Origin: Hydrangea macrophylla
Taxonomy: Eukaryota > Streptophyta > Magnoliopsida > Cornales > Hydrangeaceae
Assembly (NCBI GenBank): GCA_033977485.1
Contig: CM066987.1
Span: forward strand, 48,425,033-48,489,032
Reading direction: 5' to 3'
Length of the DNA stretch: 64,000 nucleotides
Part shown: positions 1-11,009 of the stretch, in pieces
Layout of the letters: every line of letters begins with the position of its first letter
How positions within the stretch are numbered: position 1 is the first letter of the stretch
Made by a program: the position numbers and the translations under genes
The notes under the pieces: generated by a model
Database searches by the model: none
What the model saw: the letters and a program-made list of their open reading frames with translations, nothing else
What the model was told of the DNA's origin: nothing

Positions 1-560
1 GGTCGTTGTGTTTGTCGAGAGAAAAGAGTCGGTAAGATGAGATGGTGCATTGTTTTTTTATACACGGTCACATATATGTGAATTAAAGCTTTCAAATGAT
101 ATTGTGGTTGTTTTCTAAAAATGAACTCCTTACTTTCTTGTAAACTTGTTGAATTAAATGGGAATTAGAAAATGGTAAATGAGTATGTGTTACATTCAAA
201 GTTATGTTTTTAATACTCACCATCTTCTTGAAGCTGACTACGTCGATGCGCCCTAGACATTCGTGTTCAGGCTTTTTAGGTTATGACTATGCTGGGCCCT
301 ATGATTACGCTAGCTGAGAACGGCTGCTTTGGAAGATAGAACTGTTATCAATGTCCTTTGTTTTAAGTTATAAACTGTTTTGTAATAAGGATGAGTGTAA
401 TAAACGATAGATATTGTTTTGTTTTAAGGCGGCTTGTGCCTTAGTTGACCCCGTATTGTAATATGTAATAAGTTAGAAAAATATTTGTAGGCCTTGATTG
501 CTCTGCTCTGATTATTATGTCTTTATTGTTGACGTTTGGGACGAAATCGATCCTTCAAAC
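1..560. other. Unassigned AT-rich intergenic sequence
   Basis: No reading frame with recognisable protein similarity is visible on either strand. It may be the worn LTR of the Gypsy-like remnant that follows, because a chromovirus-style LTR-end motif (GGGCGTGACA) and a gag-like piece lie just downstream, but that link is inference. Confidence 0.3.
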
Positions 561-629
561 TGTCACGACCTACGGGTCCATAAAGGAAATTAAACGCTTT
601 CCTTATTTATGCTACGTCAGGGCGTGACA
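561..629. repeat. 69-bp segment with LTR-like inverted ends
   Basis: The segment starts TGTCACGACC and ends GGGCGTGACA, so its ends form a 10-bp inverted repeat with one mismatch. Ends of the type TGTCACG...CGTGACA are common in LTRs of plant Gypsy (chromovirus) elements. At 69 bp it is far too short for a whole LTR, so it is either an internally deleted LTR or a small foldback. I see no target duplication. Confidence 0.35.
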
Positions 630-661
630 ATGATGGACCTGAGCTACCCGAGGAGGATTTG

Positions 662-775
662 ATGGAGGAGGAGGATATGATAGATGATGATGACATGGAT
701 GAGGACGATGTTTTGTCCGAGATTGCCCAAGAGGATGAGGCTTCTATCTATGGACCTAACGTAAACAACTTTTGA
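662..775 (+). other. Short acidic reading frame, unrecognised
   Basis: The frame is open from 629 to the TGA at 773-775, with its first ATG at 662. The peptide is dominated by Asp and Glu in its first half and ends in an uncharged tail (GPNVNNF). It looks like the acidic C-terminus of a larger protein, not a whole gene. No family can be named. It lies directly after the LTR-like ends at 561-629, so it could belong to a degraded element. Confidence 0.2.
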
Positions 776-990
776 GTCCAGTACCTATGGGACTTAGACT
801 TTTGATTTTGACTTCAGGACATGTTGTCCACTTACTTTTAATGCTTACATGGACAGCTATTGACCGTAGCATTTCGTCTAGGCAGCCACCAGTTGTGGTC
901 TTGTTTATATCTTCTACTAGATCTTATATAGGATCATGTACTATGCGGTACACAGATGATTTGTTGTGTACTCCACTATACATCTTTTGG

Positions 991-1021
<31 letters not shown>
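991..1021. repeat. (AT)n(GT)n microsatellite
   Basis: About five AT units run directly into about ten GT units. The open frames crossing it are products of the repeat, not genes. Confidence 0.9.
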
Positions 1022-1190
1022 GCAGACCGTTTCTTTGGATTATTTCTGTTGTCATCTCATTATTTATTTTATGTTGTGATTAAGATTCGTGCTATGCTTC
1101 GTTGTATTATTTATGATTGTTTCCCAAAGAAAATTGTCAGGTAATCGTTAGATCTTTCAAGCGTGATTGGGATAACCCATTCTTGAGGGT

Positions 1191-1340
1191 ATGGACTCAA
1201 CCGAAGTCTTCGAAGCATTCATGCAACGGATGGAACATATTGGCGACACCTACAACAATGCCATCCATTGAGTTAACAACGACAACAACCACGTTGCTCC
1301 TCCGAGAGAGACAGGCGATAAGCTATTGTAGATTTTAAAA
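1191..1340 (+). pseudogene. Gypsy gag N-terminus-like fragment
   Basis: From the ATG at 1191 the frame reads MDSTEVFEAFMQRMEHIGD, then stops within about 27 codons. After the stop a stretch rich in Asn and ending in PPRE-like residues follows. This resembles the N-terminal start of gag in plant Gypsy elements (a short helix with QRM, then an Asn-rich linker). No capsid region follows before the TRIM-like repeat begins. It is a fragment at best, and family assignment is tentative. Confidence 0.3.
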
Positions 1341-1344
1341 AAAT

Positions 1345-2235
1345 TTGGGGCTAGTATAAAAATACAAAAAGGTTTGAGTTTTCTGATAACAATATAAAAA
1401 TGAAAATTTTGGTGAAGGATAGTAGATATGGACAGCGAAAAAACTCAGAATGTGTGTTGATATATGTAGAATTAAGTGGGTTATTACTGACAACTTGGGC
1501 TTAAGAATTTTAAGGGGGGGTCAATTTGGCAAGCCCGTATAGTTATTTGGCAAGAGGACCACTTGGAACATTGCTAATGGTATCCGAGCCAAACTTGATA
1601 CCGTGAGGCCGACGGTGTTATAGATGAGGAGTAGAGGCCCTTGGGTAGTTGAACCCTTTGTCTACTGATGGGCTGCTATGTGGTCACCAACCATTAGCTT
1701 CCACAAAAATCAATCATGGTGAGAACTGGGCCTACGCAACAATGACAACACATCTTTAAGTGGTGTAGATTAATATGTGAGAACTCCTCCCACATGGAAA
1801 AAAACACTAAAAATGTTATCATAACACATGTAGAACTAAGTCGACTACTACTAACACTTAGGGCTTCAGCATTTAAAGGGCAATGTGCACATATGCTAGA
1901 ATTCTAGAGCTATCGAGTTTGTTTTCTTTCTATTGTTAAGTTTCTTTGTATTCAAGGCAGGTAGACAAGTGAAGAGTCCATGCGAAGCACGTTGCTATTG
2001 TCATCTCTGTAAAAATTTTCAAAGCTTTGTTTTTCTTTATTTATTTATTAATTTATTTTTTTTTGTAAATTTCAAAGTTTGGGAAATTCTGCGAATTTCA
2101 AAAGTTGTGGGGTAATTTGTAAATTTCCAAAAAAAACATGGGCTGGTATAAATATACAAAAAGGTTTGAGGTTTTCAGATAGAAATATAAAAAAGAAAAT
2201 TTTGGTAAAGGATCGTTGATGTAGACTTAGAATCC
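1345..2235. repeat. Direct repeats bracketing TRIM copy 1
   Basis: About 85 bp at 1345-1425 recur at 2143-2225 (GGGCT-GTATAAA-ATACAAAAAGGTTTGAG, with small differences). The CACTA element begins 14 bp beyond the second copy. The 1896-2238 interval between the TRIM-like repeat and the CACTA element holds only this repeat and AT-rich sequence. Part of the same block recurs at 13080-13345, so the duplicated unit is larger than the TRIM itself. Confidence 0.6.
1430..1895 (+). mobile_element. TRIM-like miniature retrotransposon, copy 1 (degenerate)
   Basis: Two similar terminal segments of roughly 150 bp lie at about 1430-1577 and 1777-1895. Both pass through an AGAATGT, a TTATTACT/CTACTACT, a GGGCTT(A/C)AG and an AAGGG(C/T)CAA block. 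Immediately after the left one, at 1578-1592, is TGGTATCCGAGCCAA, one change from the initiator-Met tRNA primer binding site TGGTATCAGAGCC. Short LTRs, a PBS, no coding capacity and a total of about 0.5 kb match terminal-repeat retrotransposons in miniature. The exact ends are blurred. Confidence 0.55.
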
Positions 2236-2238
2236 ATG

Positions 2239-2660
2239 CACTACAAGAAAAAAGACATTTTATGTCACTTTAAAACTTGTATTTATGTCACTTTTATTTT
2301 GAGTGACACAATTATTTCTTACAGGGTGTTTTTATGTCACTTTTTAAGTATTTATGTCACTTTTTAAAAAAGTGACATAAAAGCTTGATTATTTATGTCA
2401 TTTGTTTAAAAAAGTGACATAAAAAATAACGTATTTATGTCACATTTTTAAAAAGTGACATAAATAATAATGCTTTTATGTCACTTTTTTGAAAAGTGAC
2501 ATAAATAAAAACGCGGTGGCAATTTTGTAAATAAAATATTTTTTTTATGTCAATTTTTATAAAAAGTGACATAAATAATACACATTACTTATAAAAACTC
2601 TAATTTTTTATGTCACTTTTTTTTAAAATTGACAAACATTTTTAAAAAAGTGACATAAAA
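2239..2660. repeat. CACTA left terminus and subterminal repeats
   Basis: The terminal CACTACAAG is followed by about a dozen copies of TTTATGTCACTTTT or its reverse complement AAAAGTGACATAAA, often paired as short hairpins. In CACTA elements such motifs are bound by the TNPA-type protein. This is established for the superfamily and inferred here. Confidence 0.85.
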
Positions 2661-2689
2661 AATATAATGCGCGCGCGGGAACGGGCGGG

Positions 2690-2944
2690 GGAATAAAATT
2701 GCAGGAAGCTAGAGCTCCCTCAACCTCTTCATTCCCAAACCCAAATTAACCCAAACCCAAACCCACTCCACTCTCTCCGTCGCAACCACCACGCCGCCGC
2801 CTCCTCCACTCAACTGCCGCCGCCGCCGCCTCCTTCTCTCAGTTACCACCATCTCCCTTCACCACCATCGCCCTTCCTGCGCCGTCTTCGTTTGCCGCCG
2901 TCGTCGTCGCTCTCACCTTCTCAAGCTTCTCGGTTGTGTAAGAT

Positions 2945-2945
<1 letters not shown>
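2690..2945 (+). other. GC-rich leader-like segment captured in the CACTA
   Basis: A C-rich, G-poor run with CCGCCGCC and CCACCACC tracts stands out from its AT-rich surroundings and looks like the 5' leader or first exon of a plant housekeeping gene. It ends at GTGTAAGATCC, a plausible splice donor, followed by a CT microsatellite. There is no usable ATG. It may be the first exon of the SLH gene carried downstream, but no sequence link shows this. Confidence 0.4.

Positions 2946-2949
<4 letters not shown>

Positions 2950-2981
<32 letters not shown>
2950..2981. repeat. (CT)n microsatellite
   Basis: About 16 CT units directly follow the leader-like segment. CT tracts are common in plant 5' leaders and first introns. 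Confidence 0.9.
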
Positions 2982-2985
<4 letters not shown>

Positions 2986-3350
2986 TCTATGAGTGTGTGT
3001 GTGCATGTGTGCTCTGTATTTTCTGAATCTTTCTATGTTTTGTTTGTAATCTGTGATTAGATTTGTAATCAATGATTAGGTTTTTTTGAATCTTCAATTT
3101 GTGATTCGATTTGTAATATGTGTTTTGTTTGTAATCTGTGATTAGGTTTGTAATATGTGATTAGGTTTTTTTTAATCTTCAATTTGTTGTTGTTTATTAA
3201 TTGTTCAGCCACCAACAACAACAAAGTCAAGAGGTGATAATTGTTGGGTAAATAGATATTTCCAGAAACAAAGGCTATTGAGCCAAGAGGTGATAAAAGC
3301 CAACCTGCAACTTTTGACTTTTTGGTTGCAAATAATACTATTGATGTTGA

Positions 3351-3353
<3 letters not shown>

Positions 3354-3382
<29 letters not shown>
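3354..3382. repeat. (CT)n microsatellite
   Basis: About 14 CT units are followed by a T run. The antisense frames rich in Arg-Glu across it are repeat artefacts. Confidence 0.9.
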
Positions 3383-3392
<10 letters not shown>

Positions 3393-4185
3393 TCCCTTTC
3401 TTTGAGAGGAATTGCTTGCAACCATGCTTAATTTTCGTTTATAGATGAGGTTAAATCTTAACTTGGGAAACCTTAGGTTGCCTTGTTATATGTCTATTCA
3501 CATGTTGTACTGTAGCAGATCTTGGATAATGTATTACTATGTTTGCAAGATTTTACCTGGGCATACATGTTTGAGAGATGTATCAAAGACGGCCACAGTA
3601 ATCTACTATGTGGTCATTCATTTCCTTTCTTCTTTTCACATCCTTCCAAAGATTATGTTCTTCAACTTCCTTTTGTTGGACAATCTCAATGACTTGAAAC
3701 ATATTGCAATTGGTTGGCTATATGAAATTAAGAGTGATCATTGCCACTTGTAGTGATCAGGAACACCAAAAACTTTTAATCAAATTAAGTTTTTTTATTT
3801 ACTAAATTTGTTGTCTAATCATGTGTAACTGATTTTCATTGTGAGACTTAAAAGACTAGTTACAATGCTTCATTTCATTTGCTTATGGACTCGGTGACAT
3901 TTTTAAATGTACTAAGGTTCAGATTATTCAAACATTTCACTGAATTGGTTTACCTATTTCAGTTACCAATGACGAACAAAGTGTTTTTATTTTCAAAATT
4001 AAAAGCAAAGTTAAATGTTTTTCTTCTAAAATTATAGGGTAAATTATGTGGGCACCCCCTCATGTATTGTACTTTTTCACTAACAGCCCCTAATCTAAAA
4101 GCTCATCAAGTTGACCCCTCAACTGCTATTTTTTTCTCAAATTGACCTCAAATAACAATGACTGAATCAATGAATGTCTTTGCAG

Positions 4186-4263
4186 GTTGAAACTCTTCTT
4201 GGCTATTTGAGAGAACCAAGACAAGTAGCTTCCTCTTCGAGTCCTCAAACAGATTATTATTAG
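4186..4263 (+). pseudogene. Terminal-exon-like frame inside the CACTA, unrecognised
   Basis: A TTTGCAG acceptor at 4179-4185 precedes a 25-codon open frame beginning VETLLGYLREPRQ and ending SPQTDYY before TAG. Its charged start and Ser-rich tail look like a real C-terminal exon. The 3' flank contains a short duplicated segment (TGTTGGACTCACTCTTCTTG, twice). The SLH exons lie downstream in the same orientation, so a stop here implies a second captured gene or a rearranged order. I cannot name the family. Confidence 0.35.
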
Positions 4264-6573
4264 ATTCTAATGTGTGTTGGACTCACTCTTCTTGTTTGCT
4301 ATATATGTAGATTCTAATCTGTGTTGGACTCACTCTTCTTGTTTGGTTCATTTAGATCTTGTATTGGTGGTTTCTTTTGTATCCTTTTTCCACTGTTTTT
4401 GAATTATTTTTTTTATTATTATTATTTAAATGTTTAGACAAGTGGAAGGATTTTAAGCGGTGATCTATGGAGTTCGAGGCAGACTAAATTGTATATCGGA
4501 TGCAGTAATGCCAACGATGAGTTTCAGAGTCAGTCCCCCTCTCTCCCTCTATTTGAAATTAAGAAGTGAAAATTGCGGGGCCGGGGATGAATTTGAGCTC
4601 TATTCCAATTAACCCATCTTGAACTTCTCTTTTTGAATTGATGACAAAACTTTTTCGAAGCTTAATTTTGGATTGCTATGGCGTTATCATATATGGAGGG
4701 TTTGACTACTGCAAATAGATTTTTTATTTTTCACATGTATTGGGTTGTATGTCAATTCATTTTCTCCAATCTGGCAGGCTTCTAATTCTTACAACTTTTC
4801 ACATTTTGATTTGAATTGTATTCTGGTTTTATATATTGCAGATACTGAATTTACAACACAACTGAATTGATATCTGTTGATTGCAACCAGTGGAGGTTTA
4901 AATCAGCAGAGAACAGGGGTAACTCTCTTCTTCTGCCATACAACTCCACACACTTTTTTTCTTCTTCTTTACTTGAAATGAATACTTATAAAGGAAATTC
5001 ATAAATTAGTAATCATTTATGAACTCATGGTCTTGTGCTCAAGTTTGACATGTTGTAATGTGAACTCACCTGCTGTCACATTACAAAACAAATTGTTTAG
5101 GGGCTCTATGTGTGGGAACTGGAATCAGTAGCCTGTCTCTCTTCGGACAATGTCTTTGTTGGTAATGATATTATTATTATTTATTTAAAAGTTATGAGAG
5201 AGTTTCAGTTCTTTTACTTTATTCACATTGTTGGAATTGGTAGGATTAGTGTTAAGGCCAGAAAATAAGGTTAATACTTGTTCCGCCAAAATGCGAATGG
5301 GCTAGGGTAGATAGTAGAGTTTAGTAATTACTTTAGATAATAAACAAAGTTTATTTCATAGTCTAAACACAAGTCTCGAAGATCATTTGGCACTAAGGCT
5401 TACAACTTTTTATATCATAGTCTAAATAGAATCCTAATCAAATAATAAATTAAGGGGAAAAAAAAAAGGAAATTATCAAAAAGAAAGGAGAAACCTAAGT
5501 TAGGCTAAATCTGGGAACTAGGAAATCAAAGAAAACTAATGCTGCAAACAGCACCCAAAATAGCAATCGAGAAACCTTAATAGTTTGTTCTCAAACTCTC
5601 AAAAGCAAGGTAATCTTATTCTTATTCATTATCTGTACATATGCGAATACTTCCAGTGTAAGGTGTATAGTACATTTTGTAAGTTAATTTTGTATTTGAT
5701 TCATAGGTACAACGAGATGTTGAAGAGCTACCTTCTGAAGCGTTTTGCCCATTATGGGATTCTTTAAATGTGAGTATCTATACTTTATGAACTTATGAAC
5801 CTTGGTTTGTGTGGGCTCTAATTTGTATGTACTTCCATGGTATCTAAAAAAAACTTGCTTTTCTCTTTGTTATTAATTCGAAAAATCACTTGCCTTCTCT
5901 ATAGTTTAAGGATTGAATCGGATCATCTTCTAATAGCTTTTCTTATCTTTTTTGCTAGCGATAGAGTATGTTAAATTGAGGCAATATTTTCCTTTTCACA
6001 TAATGTGGTTTAGCTGGTTTGAACAGGAAAATAATAATCACTGAAGTTCATTCTTTCACTTGACAACGGAATGGGTAAAATTTGTGCATGAGAGTTGCTC
6101 TTTGCACAATTCCCTGCACCCTTTCAGCCATATTCGTCAAAATTCTAACCAACAGGTTCAATTTTTCCTATTGAAAGATTAATTTTGCCATTGTGACCCT
6201 ATTCTATAGAAAATCGATGTGTTTGGCTACTACCCTTGGAGATTTCATTTTTCAAGAATGTTTATATAACATGGTTTCTAGGAATTGAATACTCCACTAA
6301 ACTTTACTTGATGCAGATTAGCAAGGTACTCTTTGTTGTTAATTTTTTCATTTTCACTATCATTAGTTTAAGAGCTTTTAGTATTAGGCTTCGTTCTATA
6401 GATAGATTAGGTGCTTTAACGTGTCCACAATTTTTATTGCCCACTAATTGAACTGAAAATCTTTAAGTTTTTGGCTTGGAATTTCAAAATTTTATTTATT
6501 TATTTATTTTAAATCCATTATATTGGTATAAAGGTTATTGCGACTCGAATTCAAATTTGTTAAATCTTTTCAG

Positions 6574-7490
6574 GTTATTGAGGCTGATGTTCAACCAGGT
6601 GATCTTTGTACTCGTCGTGAGTATGCTTGTTGGTTGGTTACTGCCAGCAGTACTCTCTCAAGGTATGCAAGTCGCTCTTGTTTTTGTGACTAGTAGGATG
6701 GTAATATCGGATGATGTTTTAACTCAACTATGAATGTATTGCTTGTAGTATTGATTGGGATTACAATTCCTTTATGTATCATGTAGGAACTCAGTTTCCA
6801 AAGTGTATCCTGCAATGTATATCGAGAATGTCACTGAGCTTGCATTTGATGATATTACACTAGAGAACCCTGACTTCCCTTCCATTCAAGGTCCAAAACA
6901 TGTTTAGAAGAGTTTTGCTTTTGATTTAAAAAGTTGATTTTGTTGCTTGTAATTTCTTAATCATAGAACCTCTCAGGCTTGGCAGAAGTTGGACTTATCT
7001 CCAGCAAGCTTTCAAGGCGTGATCTGCATTCTAATTTTGAGGAAGATCAGACTACTCTCTATTTCTCACCTGAAAGGTAGACTGTATAACTGCTCAGCAT
7101 AAGCAGGATTGCCACTTGCTTATGGCCCTTTTACCTAATTATCGTACAGTCATACATGTCAGTGAAATATGTTGAATGCAATAATATTTTTGCTGGTGGA
7201 CAGATCATGCTTCAACATTCTGGTTTCATTGACATTGATAAGATCAACCCAGATGCATGGCCTGCACTAGTGGCCGACTTATCAGCGGGAGAGCAGGGAA
7301 TAATAGCCCTTGCATTTGGTGAGTTCACTGAGTTGTATTCCCATGTAATTGCTTCTTCCAGAAATTACATTGAGCCCCCATTAATATAGTGTGTTACTTC
7401 TACGGTAGGTTACACTAGACTGTTCCAGCCAGATAAGCCAGTGACTAAAGCTCAAGCTGCCGTTGCTCTTGCAACTGGTAAAGCTTCTGA
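6574..7490 (+). pseudogene. Captured exons of a plant SLH-domain protein gene
   Basis: Five exon-like blocks with proper GT/AG borders follow each other. 6574-6662 reads VIEADVQPGDLCTRREYACW. 6787-6890 reads NSVSKVYPAMYIENVTELAF. 6977-7076 reads GLAEVGLISSKLSRRDLHS. About 7204-7318 reads SGFIDIDKINPDAWPALVAD. 7409 to about 7490 reads GYTRLFQPDKPVTKAQAAVA. Together they match the S-layer-homology part of a conserved plant protein, probably plastid-targeted, that carries SLH repeats and a long C-terminal coiled coil. Missing are the N-terminus, the segment between the third and fourth blocks (replaced by unrelated sequence around 7150-7203) and the whole coiled-coil half. It lies within the CACTA, so it is a transduplicated fragment and not the host gene. 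Phase is kept across the first two junctions. A chimeric transcript is possible, a functional SLH protein is not. Confidence 0.85.
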
Positions 7491-7991
7491 TCAAAGAAGT
7501 GCCAATTGGTGTTGCTTCTAAATTTATCTAGGGAATTTTTCTCATAGTAAATGAACTCCCCTTATCTACTTAAGGACCTGAAATCAATATAGAGATTGTT
7601 CTATCAGACACAACACACTGCTAGCATATTGTTCTATATGTCAAAGATAAATGATGCAGGTCCTAATTGACTGAACTAGTGATTGAGCAGCTCTCTACTT
7701 GTAGGTAAAAAGGTTACTAATCTTTCCTAGATTTCCTTCATTTACATAGCTCAAATGTTCTAGCTGATCTATGGATTGTTCTAGAATCTTATATGATTTT
7801 CTTTTCTTCTTAATCCCTGAGTTTCAACAACCACAAACAACCCCTTTTAAGATTCTGAAATTTTGTTAGACCTAATTGCAAGACTTATTGGTTGGACCTA
7901 ATTTATTGCTTGGTGTTTCATGTGGGTGTGTGTGTATGAAATTTTCTGCTTTTGAAATTTTATTGAAACAGACCCATATACACACAATGAA

Positions 7992-8031
<40 letters not shown>

Positions 8032-8052
8032 GCGCGCGCGCGCACACACACA
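7992..8052. repeat. (CT)n(CG)n(CA)n compound microsatellite
   Basis: Three dinucleotide blocks sit end to end. Both strands are open across them by composition only. Confidence 0.9.
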
Positions 8053-9404
8053 TTGACATTAGAAATTTTGACCCAAATTCTAAAATTTATTGATTTTCTT
8101 TGCATAAGGTGTTGTGAAATAAACTCAATTGATACTTCCATGGAAGCAAAAGCCGGCGAGTCATCAAACACTTTGTTCAGTGACAAATTGCAGTTTCTTA
8201 ACTTGTAAAATTCAAGGTTGCGGACCCTCATTAACCAAAGGTAAATATAAATGTAGGACTAAATCCATTACAATGTGTTTCTATAGAATTGAAATTAGTA
8301 TATCAATCTTCCTTTGCAATTAAAGTGAATACTTCTGTTGCCTCTATTCAAAGCTTCTTGAACTTAAAGTTGCTTGAAATTAGCAGTTAGCTCCAAATTT
8401 AGTTTCAGTTTGGGCCTCTGTCTGCTATGCAAACAACTTTGAATTTTCTAATTGGAGACCCAAATTAGTTCTGTTGTGGAATTTGCACCTCATAATATTT
8501 GGGCACTATATTTAGTTTCTGGCCACTGAGATGCATGTAACGTTATGTATCACAGACACTTTAATTTCGGTGTGTGTCCATGTTGGACACCAACACACAT
8601 CGAAAGAGTGCTGACACATGTAAGACATGCAGAAAAAACATGTCTTATTATTTTTCACTGCACACATGTGTAGGACACGCGTGTCCATAACCTGTCATAT
8701 CCGTGCTACATAAGCTATAACTACTTGGTAATAGCTTATGTTTACACCAGCAATGTTTAGTGGATGCAAAGAGAGAACTAACTTTTTTCTGATGAGGTAG
8801 TCTCTTTAGTACTATCAGTTTTATTTCTTGTTTATTGGCCTTAGCTTGATCGTGGTTTGTGCTTATGTTATGGATTAGTGCTAGTGTAATAAAACTATTA
8901 AAACTAGACTTTGTGTTTAATCGCTCAAACCTTTCAGAGAGGTGTTGTTTCTCTCCTTGGAGTGTGTGAGCCCTGATTTTCTTACTTTGGTCTTCTATAA
9001 TACTGGATCATTTGGGTAGGCTCCTAAATCCAATTTGTACCATTTTATCATTCATGTAATCTGTTCACTACATTATAAACAAAAAAAGTCCAAATCTCCG
9101 ATTGATTTTATGCTTTTACTCATTTATATGACACTTACTCTGTTGACATTTTTAAGACTTGATTAAGAGGTTGGAGTAACATAATAGTCACGCTACTTTT
9201 GCAGGTCCTATAGAAATAGATTGCTTTGGGCTAGACCTATAGATGTTTGTACCGTAAATTTAATTGCTTGAAAAATTCACAGTTTTTTAAGATCAAGTAA
9301 AACAATTTGGAAACCATTTATGGGAGCATCTAGTTGAGATGAAACTTACAATTAGGGTCGTCTATGTTTTTTTATGGTGCTTTGTGTAGGAGAAGAACAT
9401 AAAG

Positions 9405-9545
9405 AAAAACTTGCAGGACGAGGCGGATAGAGTTGTTCATCGCCTCGGAGTTCTTGTGGATTGTAGAATCTTTGGTGAATCCTTATTTGTTTCTATGCCT
9501 ACACACGGACCGGAGTCTCTCAATCTCTCGGTACATCTCTATCTC
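9405..9545 (+). pseudogene. Exon-like frame in the CACTA, unrecognised
   Basis: After possible acceptors TTGTGTAG and AACTTGCAG, an open frame reads DEADRVVHRLGVLVDCRIFG and continues to a Pro-Ser stretch. It has ordinary amino-acid composition unlike the AT-rich surroundings, and it lies just before the tandem array. I do not recognise the family. It could be another captured exon or chance. Confidence 0.25.
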
Positions 9546-9619
9546 CGTCTCTCTCCTAATATATAGTTGCTTTTGTTCTTTAAGGCCTTAGGATAGTGAG
9601 GCTATGTATATCATACAAT

Positions 9620-10600
9620 CTTTAATAAACTAAATAAACTTGTGAAAACTAATGGAATGCATAACGGAATCACAATTAACAAATAATGCGAAAAAATAAC
9701 TTTTTCATCACTTAGGCTTGAAAAAACTTAGTTTTGGGGGTTTTGAGTGAAACTGTAAACCGCTTAAACAAACGTCACGAAACCTTACTCACACCTCAAA
9801 CATGCATAAATAAACTTGCGGGAACTAACGGAATGAATATCGGATTCACGGTTCACAAAAAATGCGAAAAAAAATGACTATTTAATCACTTAGGCTTAAA
9901 AAAATGTAGTTTTGGGGGTTTTGAGTAGTGAATCGATAAACCACTTAACCAAACGCCACGAAACCTTACACGCACCTCAAACATGCATAAATAAACTTTC
10001 AGGAACTAACGGAATGCATAACGGATTCACGGTTCACAAATAATGTGAAAAAATGACTCTTTAGTCACTTAGGCTTGAAAAAACGTAGTTTTGTGGGATA
10101 AACCGCTTGACCAAACGCCACGAAACCTTACATGCACCTCAAACATGCCTAAATAAACTTGCGAGAACTAACGGAATTCATAACGGATTTATGGTTCACA
10201 AATAATGCGAAAAAATGACTCTTTAGTCACTTAGTCTTGAAAAATTGTAGTTTTGGGGGGTTTGAGGAGTGAATCGGTAAACCGCTTAACCAAATGCCAC
10301 GAAACCTTACACGCTACTCAAACATGCCTAAATAAACTTGCGAGAATTAACAGAATTCATAACGGATTCACAGTTCACAAATAATGCGAAAAAATGACTT
10401 TTTCATCACTTAGGCTTGAAAAAACGTAGGTTTGGGGGTTTTGAGTAGTGATACGGTAAACCGCTTGACCAAATGCCACGAAACCTTACACGCATCTCAA
10501 ACATGTCTAAATAAATTTGCGGGAACTAACGGAATGCATAACGGATTCACGGTTCACAAAAAATACGAAAAAATGACTCTTTCATCATTCCAAGTCCCCG
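9620..10600. repeat. Tandem array with a period of about 180 bp inside the CACTA
   Basis: About five and a half units share TAAATAAACTTGCGGGAACTAA, ACGGATTCACGGTTCACAAA, TCACTTAGGCTTGAAAAA and CCACGAAACCTTACACGCA blocks. Unit starts near 9629, 9806, 9986, 10149, 10328 and 10507 give spacings of about 163-180 bp. The unit length falls in the usual plant satellite range. Confidence 0.85.
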
Positions 10601-11009
10601 AACACATTGTGGTCTCTCAAAACGTACCCCCAAACATAGTTTTACTCTTTTATTATTTTATATATAACTAATTAATGAAAACTTTATCTTTTTTATAGGT
10701 ACAAAGTTTCACATTTTGATGGAAGGTTCTAACAAAAAAACCACTCTTTTTGTTGGGCTAATTCTTTTTTGTTGCTTTCATAGGTTTGTTAGTACTTTTT
10801 GATGAATATGTATTATGTATATGTTATTAGATTTGCACTTGACTCATATCAATTGTATATTTTTTTTGTTCATCCCAATTAATTGGTTGATATTGAGATG
10901 AATCTATGAAATTTAGTAGTTGAAATATTGAGTTGGATTTAATTTTGTACAGGGTGCATGCATGATATTGTATATATGTACAGGGTGCTATATATTGTTT
11001 TTACAGGGT

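Noticed and set aside
2726..2768. CCCAAACCCAAATTAACCCAAACCC, telomere-like
   Set aside because: Plant telomere repeats are CCCTAAA. This is an irregular C/A run of the leader-like segment with no tandem register.
2839..3425. Arg-Glu-rich frames on the - strand
   Set aside because: They translate CT microsatellites and a C-rich leader.
3445..3753. 102-codon + frame in the CACTA
   Set aside because: Its composition is that of AT-rich non-coding DNA, with no splice context or similarity.
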